Notes under the pieces: generated by a model | Told to the model about the DNA's origin: nothing | The model's database searches: none | What the model saw: only the letters and a program-made list of their open reading frames with translations | Part shown: positions 5,319 to 10,477 of the stretch, piece after piece | How the letters are laid out: each line of letters opens with the position of its first letter | Position numbering within the stretch: the stretch's first letter is position 1 | Assembly: GCA_013203195.1 (NCBI GenBank) | Contig: JABMQM010000062.1 | Location: 1 to 10,477, forward strand | DNA length: 10,477 nt | From: Desulfobacteraceae bacterium | GTDB lineage: Bacteria > Desulfobacterota > Desulfobacteria > Desulfobacterales > UBA11574 | Reading direction: 5' to 3' | Made by a program: the position numbers and the translations under genes

Positions 5319-7015
5319 TAAAAGATCCCCATACAGAACCAGACGCAGACGCAACGGCTCCCGCACCCAAGATCAAGAAAAAGTCCGGACCGTCTATAGT
5401 GTGGCTGATACCGCTGATTACCGCCATTGTCGGCGGTTGGCTCATCTTCAAGACAATCTCGGAAAAGGGACCGGAAATTACCATCACCTTCAAAACAGCG
5501 GAAGGGATCGAGGCCGGAAAGACCAAGATCAAGTACAAGGAGATTGAGATAGGGGTGGTGGACTCGGTGCATTTTAGCAAGGACTTCTCCCACGTCATCG
5601 TGAAGGCCGGCATGGAAAAGGAGTCAGCGCCATTCCTTCGGCGTGACACCCGCTTCTGGGTGGTCAGGCCCCAGCTCACCCTGCGCGGTGCATCGGGTCT
5701 CGGCACTTTGCTTTCGGGAGCCCATATCGAGATCGAGCCGGGTCAGGGGGCATACCATAATCGTTTTGTCGGGCTTGACGTCCCGCCGGTGGTCAAAGCC
5801 GAAGTGGCGGGAAAAAAGATTCTGCTCATGGCCAAGAAGCTGGGCTCCATCGGCACCGGTTCACCCATCTACTATCAGGGGATTCTGGCCGGTGAAATCC
5901 TCGGATGGGAGCTTGGAAACGACCGTAAGAGTATTTTTCTGCATGCCTTTATCAAAGCGCCCTACGATGAGCTTGTTCGGAGCAATACCCGCTTCTGGAA
6001 TGTGAGCGGAATGAACGTTTCCATCGGGGCGGACGGTATTATCGTGCGAACGGAATCGGTCCAGTCTCTTCTCTATGGGGGGATCGCTTTTGAGACCCCG
6101 GAGACGCTTGAACGGGTAAAGGCGGATGTGGAAGGCCTGGTGTTCACCCTTTATGACAGTCTTGAGAGCATTCATGAGGAGGCTTTCAGCAAGAAGATTA
6201 CGTTCATTCTTTTCTTTGACGGTTCTGTTCGGGGCCTGAACGTGGGCGCTCCTGTTGAGTTCAAGGGGATCAAGATCGGATCGGTGAAAGATGTTCGCCT
6301 GGAATTCGACAAACGCGACATTTCCTTTCGGATTCCGGTTCTGATAGAGATCGAACCCGAACGGGTCATCGCGCGAGGGCAGGATGAAGACACATCTCCA
6401 TACGAGACCTTAAAAAACCTGGTCGACCGTGGCTTACGCGCCCGGTTACAGACCGGCAGCCTCCTCACCGGGCAACTGTTCGTGGAGCTTGACATGCATC
6501 CCGGCACCCCTATCCGTCTGGTGAACGAAGATGTACCCTTTCCGGAGCTGCCCACCATTCCGGCCGAACTGGAACAGATGACCACATCGGTTAAAAGTAT
6601 CCTCGCCAAGCTGGAAAAAGTGGACATGGAAAAGATCGGTGCGGAACTCCTGGGGAGCCTTCAGGGGGCGAATCAACTGATCAACAATCCGGAACTCCGG
6701 GAATCCGCCAACGATTTGAAGGAATCTTTGATTGCGTTCAAAAGTATTCTGCGCAAACTGGATCAGCGTGTCGAACCGATTACGGTGAATCTGGAAAAAG
6801 CCATCGGGGCCGGTCATCAGGCGTTGGAAGAAACCCGAGTCACATTGGGTTTGATTGACGAAGTTCTCAAACCCGATTCCCCCATTCAATACAATTTCGG
6901 ACAGTTGACCGAGGAGTTGGCCGAGACGGCCCGTTCCATACGTACCCTTGTGGATATGTTAGAGCGAAATCCCAACGCTATTATTTTCGGCAAGGATTCT
7001 CCAGGAGAGAAATGA
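5315..7015 (+). CDS. pqiB: PqiB: triple-MCE-domain intermembrane lipid transport protein
   Basis: A 566-residue protein with a short cytoplasmic N-terminus, a single membrane anchor at about 27-46, three MCE (MlaD-like) domains at roughly 54-145, 165-262 and 294-396, and a long helical C-terminal region (about 417-550) ending ERNPNAIIFG. E. coli PqiB (546 aa) has the same plan: stacked hexameric MCE rings plus a coiled-coil needle that forms a hydrophobic conduit across the periplasm. The conserved pattern G-x-x-V-x-F-K/Y-x-x-x-I-G-x-V is clear in MCE1 (KYKEIEIGVV) and MCE3 (EFKGIKIGSV). I choose ATG 5315, which overlaps the pqiA stop (ATGA) and has GGAAAG at 5306-5311, over an upstream TTG at 5294. 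Its stop overlaps pqiC in the same way, indicating translational coupling. Confidence 0.93.
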   Translation: MIKDPHTEPDADATAPAPKIKKKSGPSIVWLIPLITAIVGGWLIFKTISEKGPEITITFKTAEGIEAGKTKIKYKEIEIGVVDSVHFSKDFSHVIVKAGMEKESAPFLRRDTRFWVVRPQLTLRGASGLGTLLSGAHIEIEPGQGAYHNRFVGLDVPPVVKAEVAGKKILLMAKKLGSIGTGSPIYYQGILAGEILGWELGNDRKSIFLHAFIKAPYDELVRSNTRFWNVSGMNVSIGADGIIVRTESVQSLLYGGIAFETPETLERVKADVEGLVFTLYDSLESIHEEAFSKKITFILFFDGSVRGLNVGAPVEFKGIKIGSVKDVRLEFDKRDISFRIPVLIEIEPERVIARGQDEDTSPYETLKNLVDRGLRARLQTGSLLTGQLFVELDMHPGTPIRLVNEDVPFPELPTIPAELEQMTTSVKSILAKLEKVDMEKIGAELLGSLQGANQLINNPELRESANDLKESLIAFKSILRKLDQRVEPITVNLEKAIGAGHQALEETRVTLGLIDEVLKPDSPIQYNFGQLTEELAETARSIRTLVDMLERNPNAIIFGKDSPGEK

Positions 7016-7656
7016 TGATGCTTTCATTTTCACGAATCCGGTTGGTTTTTGTTTTTGTGCTGGCGGGCGGCTTCTTGACCGGTTGTGTGACGGCAACCAC
7101 CCCGGCTACCCGATTCTACGTCCTTAATTCTCTGACTCCCGGTGCCGGTCTTTCCCGTGACGCCGGCCTGAACGGCGAGCTGTCCGTGGAGGTCGCCTCG
7201 CTGCGCTTGCCCCAGTACCTTGAAAGACCACAGATCGTTACCCGGAGCAGCGAAAACCGTCTGGAGCTGGCGGAATTTCATCAGTGGGGAGGGAACCTGA
7301 GAAAGAATATGATGAGGGTCCTCGCAAAAAACTTTTCCCAGTTTCTTGCCACCCCCAACATCGCCATCTCCCCCCATCGCCCGTCAATTCCCCCTGATTT
7401 TCTCGTTGAATTGGAGGTGATGCAGTTCGAAAGAGATTCCCATGGGCAGGTGCGACTTTCCACCCAGTGGCGCTTATCGCGCGGAAAGGATCGAATGCCC
7501 CTGGCAACCCATATGACCGATCTCTCGAGTGCGACGGTGCCCGCGGGTTCGAATTTCGATCACACAGTGTCGGCCATGAGCACCCTTTTAGGTGAATTGA
7601 GCCAAATCATCGGCATAGAGATCGTGAAAAACGTCAACAGGAGTTCCGATCCATGA
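7012..7656 (+). CDS. pqiC: PqiC: outer-membrane lipoprotein of the Pqi transport complex
   Basis: A 214-residue lipoprotein of the PqiC/YmbA (ABC-transport auxiliary) family. The signal peptide has a hydrophobic core at about 11-22 and a lipobox L-T-G-C with the lipidated cysteine at residue 25. The family hallmark RFYVLNSL follows shortly after, and the mature part alternates strands and helices as expected. PqiC docks the tip of the PqiB needle at the outer membrane. Three consecutive ATG codons (7012, 7015, 7018) are possible starts; AGGAG at 7003-7007 lies 4, 7 or 10 nt from them. I give the first, which makes a four-base overlap with the pqiB stop, but 7015 has the better spacing. No retention Asp is seen after the cysteine (next residues V-T), consistent with export to the outer membrane. 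Confidence 0.88.
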   Translation: MMMLSFSRIRLVFVFVLAGGFLTGCVTATTPATRFYVLNSLTPGAGLSRDAGLNGELSVEVASLRLPQYLERPQIVTRSSENRLELAEFHQWGGNLRKNMMRVLAKNFSQFLATPNIAISPHRPSIPPDFLVELEVMQFERDSHGQVRLSTQWRLSRGKDRMPLATHMTDLSSATVPAGSNFDHTVSAMSTLLGELSQIIGIEIVKNVNRSSDP

Positions 7657-8606
7657 GGTGGAAAAGGATGTCGAGTCGACAGGCGGGTTTAACGGCAAAC
7701 CGATGGCCGCACACCCCGCTGCCCGGGATTCTTCTGATCCTGGGGCTGCTTTCGCTTCCGGTCTTTTCCAAATCTCTTCTAGCCGATGAGACATGGACAG
7801 GACCTACCATCATGGATGAGGTTTTCAAACGTCATGAACTGTTCCCTTACGTCTTTGAAAAACAGACCATGATTCTAATCGACAGCGCGGAGAACCGCGA
7901 CGTCAGGAAGGCGCGTCGTTTCTCCAGAGTGGAACCGGATGCAACGGTCAAATATCTTCTGATCTTCGACCACCCGGCTGAGGTCCGCGGCGTCGCACTG
8001 CTGGCGATTCGTCACCCATCCGGTCGGATAGAAAGCAAGATCTATCTGCCCGCGTTCGGAAAGGAACTGAAATCCACTTCGGGGAAAAGCAGGGGCAACC
8101 ATTTTTTGGGCACCGATTTTGCAATCGAGGACCTTGCGCCGGAGGTTTTATCGGATTTTCGTTACGTCCGAAAGACGGATTACAAGATCGGGAAGATCCT
8201 CTATTTCGTCGTTGAAGCCTTTCCAAAGGATTCGGAGATCGAAAGGGCTACGGGTTACGGCTTGCATCGACACTTTATTCGACAGGACAACTTTTACATT
8301 GTTCGTACCGATTACTATGATCCCCGTGGACGGTTGTTGAAACGCCGAACCCACCACGATCTGAAAATGGTGGATGGCACCATGTGGCGCGCCAACATGA
8401 TCCTTATGGAAAACCACAAGGAACAGCATAAAACGTTGATCAAGATTAACCAGAGAGTTTTTTCCCATGATTACGTACCCCCGGAAATGTTTACTTCTAA
8501 ATGGCTTCTGGAGAACCGCCACGTTCAGAGCACTGAAAAGCGTCTTTTTCAGGACACTTCCGAATCTTTGGGGGAAAAGGATACCGAGCTTAAAGATAGC
8601 CCTTAG
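7653..8606 (+). CDS. LolA-like outer membrane lipoprotein-sorting family protein
   Basis: A 317-residue exported protein of the LolA-like family often annotated as 'outer membrane lipoprotein-sorting protein'. An unusually long basic N-terminal stretch (about 23 residues) precedes a hydrophobic segment at about 24-38, with probable cleavage near SLLA/DE (residue 44). The mature part is beta-rich, and the marker segment G-x-x-RGNHFLGTDFAIEDLAPE at about 144-164 is typical of the family. Such proteins are thought to carry lipid or lipoprotein through the periplasm, and they are commonly encoded beside MMPL/RND transporters, as here. The start overlaps the pqiC stop (ATGA), with AGGAG at 7639-7643; an in-frame ATG at 7668 would shorten the odd N-terminus. 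The last 30 residues are charged and probably disordered. The fold is fairly certain; the cargo is unknown. Confidence 0.82.
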   Translation: MRWKRMSSRQAGLTANRWPHTPLPGILLILGLLSLPVFSKSLLADETWTGPTIMDEVFKRHELFPYVFEKQTMILIDSAENRDVRKARRFSRVEPDATVKYLLIFDHPAEVRGVALLAIRHPSGRIESKIYLPAFGKELKSTSGKSRGNHFLGTDFAIEDLAPEVLSDFRYVRKTDYKIGKILYFVVEAFPKDSEIERATGYGLHRHFIRQDNFYIVRTDYYDPRGRLLKRRTHHDLKMVDGTMWRANMILMENHKEQHKTLIKINQRVFSHDYVPPEMFTSKWLLENRHVQSTEKRLFQDTSESLGEKDTELKDSP

Positions 8607-8640
8607 CCAATCTTTTAGATAAAAATTAATATAGCCGATT

Positions 8641-10477
8641 ATGTTTTCCCGATTTATCATGCTGGGAGTGAGCCACCGCCGGGCCACTCTAATATTCTTG
8701 GTGTTGGTGACATGCATCACCGGGTTTGGCCTGCCCAAGCTCCGTGTAGACACCGGCTTCAATAGTCTGATCTCGGACACCGACCCGGACAAGCCGATCT
8801 ACGATCGGATCGCCCGGGAGTTCGGCTCAGACAACTGCACCATCGTCTACGTTCGGGACAAGGCGCTCTGGTCTCCGGATAAGTTGGCCGCCTTGGAGAA
8901 GCTGCACTACCAACTGGAGGGGCTCGATTTCGTGGAACGTGTGGACGACCTCTTCAGTTTGCGCAGTATCCGGGGGGCCGGAGGAAAAATAGACTCCCGT
9001 ATTTTTCTGCCGAAAGCTCCCACCGACCAGGCCGCCATCGATCAAGCCAGGGCTGACGCGCTTTACAATCCTCTCATTGAGGGTAACTTTTTATCCCGCG
9101 ACGGAACCGTGACGGCATTACTGGTTTCCGTGCGAGAAGACCGAGAAGACGTCAGGTTCGACCGTCGAGTCAACGAAGCCCTGGAACGAATTCTCACACC
9201 GGCGCGATCCGTTTTCCAGGAGGTGTTTCAAGTGGGCCCGCCCCGAATCAACGCGGAGCTCAAATCCATACTCCTGGATGATCTCATGAAACTGGGTCCG
9301 CTGTCGGCTTTTGTTCTCGTAATGGCGATCCTCTTTTTCCTTCGCAGCGGATTTGCCGCATGGGTACCTCTCGCCACCTCAGGCCTCAGCATCGCATGGA
9401 CTTTTGGGATGATGGGTTGGGCCGGCATTCCTCTCAACATTCTGAGTGCCATGTTACCTACCCTGGTCGTGGTCATCGGTTCCACCGAGGACACCCATAT
9501 GATGTCGTCCTATTTCCACGGCGTCTCCCAAGCCGAAGAGGACCACCGCGGTTTCGCCACACACTTTATGATGAAACATTTGGGGGTGCCGTTGCTCTTG
9601 ACCATCCTCACCACGGCGTTGGGATTTGCGAGCAACATCTTCAGCAGCATCCGGCTCATTCAACACTTTGCCATTGCTTCCACCTTTGCGATTCTGGCAA
9701 ACGGAATAATCACCATACTGTTTGTCCCCATGGTTTTAAGCGTCATGGGCCCTCTCCGGACCGGGCTCTTTCGGGGCGGGAATCGGTTGACCGGTCTGCC
9801 AAAATTGTTTGTCCGGATGTTCGGCTTTACAAAACGCCGTTTTCCACGATCGATCCTGGTGGTGACGGCCATTTTGTGCGCCTTTTTTGTTTACCAACTC
9901 TCCAAACTGCATGTCACCAACGATCCCTTGTCCTATTTTCAAAAGGACCAGCCGCTTATCCGGGACACCCGTCGGATTCACCAGGACTTGTCCGGCTTGA
10001 AGATATTCTTTATTACCTTAGAGTCTGACCAGGAAAAGGCGTTTCAGGTGCCCAAAAACATTGAAAAGCTGGTCGCCATCCAGAAGTTTCTAAAGAAACA
10101 GGGGATATTTGATCGAAGCATATCTCTGGCCGACCACCTCTCCCTTGTCAACCGCGAGTTCCACGAGGGTAACCCCGAGTATTTTACGGTGCCGAAAAGG
10201 CGTAAGCTCGTCGCCCAGTACCTGCTCTTCTTTCATCGCCGGGATCTTGAAAGTTACGTCAGCCATGATTTCCGGCGTGCCAACATTGTGGTTCGACACA
10301 ATATCAGCGATTCTAATACCCTGAACCGTTACATAGGCGAGCTCAAAGAAGTGGTATCAAACATCGCCGGGGGCCAAATGAATGCCTACGTGGTCGGTGA
10401 AAACCTGATGATCAACGCTGCCGCCGAAAGCCTTATGGTGGCCCAGGTCAAATCCCTGGCCATTCTGCTTTTCGTGA
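8641..10477 (+). CDS. MMPL/RND-superfamily transporter (5' part; runs off the window)
   Basis: The frame stays open from ATG 8641 to the window edge, giving 612 residues; family members are about 770-880, so roughly the last fifth to quarter is outside. The architecture is classic: one helix at about 17-33, a large periplasmic domain (34-218), a block of five helices (about 220-370) with the conserved segment LPTLVVVIGSTEDTHMM, a helix near 405-421, a second periplasmic domain, and the start of the next helix at the edge. RND proteins use the proton gradient to drive export; lipid-exporting relatives include HpnN and MmpL proteins. It starts 34 bp after the LolA-like gene. No good Shine-Dalgarno is visible; ATG 8659 is an alternative start. 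Sharing an operon with PqiABC and a LolA-like protein suggests a role in outer-membrane lipid or lipoprotein movement. Confidence 0.88.
   Translation, partial: MFSRFIMLGVSHRRATLIFLVLVTCITGFGLPKLRVDTGFNSLISDTDPDKPIYDRIAREFGSDNCTIVYVRDKALWSPDKLAALEKLHYQLEGLDFVERVDDLFSLRSIRGAGGKIDSRIFLPKAPTDQAAIDQARADALYNPLIEGNFLSRDGTVTALLVSVREDREDVRFDRRVNEALERILTPARSVFQEVFQVGPPRINAELKSILLDDLMKLGPLSAFVLVMAILFFLRSGFAAWVPLATSGLSIAWTFGMMGWAGIPLNILSAMLPTLVVVIGSTEDTHMMSSYFHGVSQAEEDHRGFATHFMMKHLGVPLLLTILTTALGFASNIFSSIRLIQHFAIASTFAILANGIITILFVPMVLSVMGPLRTGLFRGGNRLTGLPKLFVRMFGFTKRRFPRSILVVTAILCAFFVYQLSKLHVTNDPLSYFQKDQPLIRDTRRIHQDLSGLKIFFITLESDQEKAFQVPKNIEKLVAIQKFLKKQGIFDRSISLADHLSLVNREFHEGNPEYFTVPKRRKLVAQYLLFFHRRDLESYVSHDFRRANIVVRHNISDSNTLNRYIGELKEVVSNIAGGQMNAYVVGENLMINAAAESLMVAQVKSLAILLFV

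Noticed and set aside
4596..5366. A 256-codon minus-strand frame across pqiA
   Set aside because: It lies opposite unmistakable PqiA sequence and has a low-complexity, charged composition typical of antisense shadows of GC-rich membrane genes.
9360..10028. A 222-codon plus-strand frame inside the MMPL gene
   Set aside because: It is an out-of-frame reading of the transporter, rich in His, Arg and Pro with no family signature; the long RND frame from 8641 explains the region.
1..10477. CRISPR array, tRNA or rRNA genes
   Set aside because: No regularly spaced repeats and no cloverleaf or rRNA-like sequence were seen on reading either strand.

Overview
The window looks like chromosomal DNA of an anaerobic, Gram-negative, mainly GC-rich bacterium, most likely a sulfate-reducing or related member of the Desulfobacterota. 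This rests on a strict-anaerobe-type hybrid cluster protein, a small CMD-family protein that appears to use selenocysteine, an outer-membrane transport operon, and intergenic GGCCTGACCCC repeats. No rRNA or housekeeping marker is present, so the assignment is an inference.

Left end (1-909): an AT-rich leader carries a promoter-like sequence. It is followed by what looks like a complete 677-bp integron gene cassette (227-903). The cassette holds one AT-rich gene for a small membrane methyltransferase of the isoprenylcysteine carboxyl methyltransferase type. It ends in a 57-bp attC-like site with a 16-bp stem and two bulged G residues on one arm. The 7-base R'' box is the exact reverse complement of the cassette's own first bases, as expected of a real cassette. 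No integrase and no second attC lie in the window.

Middle (910-3637): a small AhpD/carboxymuconolactone decarboxylase-family gene (965-1225) has an in-frame TGA exactly where the second cysteine of the CxxC redox motif belongs, and a bacterial SECIS-like hairpin follows it. Conventional gene calling would miss or break this probable selenoprotein. Next is a 210-codon ORF that resembles the two ends of a larger radical SAM protein joined with the middle missing. Then comes hcp, encoding a class I hybrid cluster protein with all cluster ligands present.

Intergenic stretch (3638-4034): a small palindromic element bounded by imperfect inverted repeats (GGGGTCGAGCCAC / GTGGCCTGACCCC) with an internal hairpin, a possible transposase scrap, and a good sigma70-type promoter. 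A further exact copy of GGCCTGACCCC lies inside the first codons of the next gene.

Right half (4035-10477): a tightly packed operon of pqiA, pqiB, pqiC, a LolA-like periplasmic protein and an MMPL/RND transporter that runs off the window. The first four genes are joined by ATGA stop/start overlaps. PqiA (inner membrane), PqiB (MCE tunnel) and PqiC (outer-membrane lipoprotein) form an envelope-spanning lipid-transport machine. The added LolA-like and RND genes suggest a combined lipid or lipoprotein trafficking locus between the two membranes.
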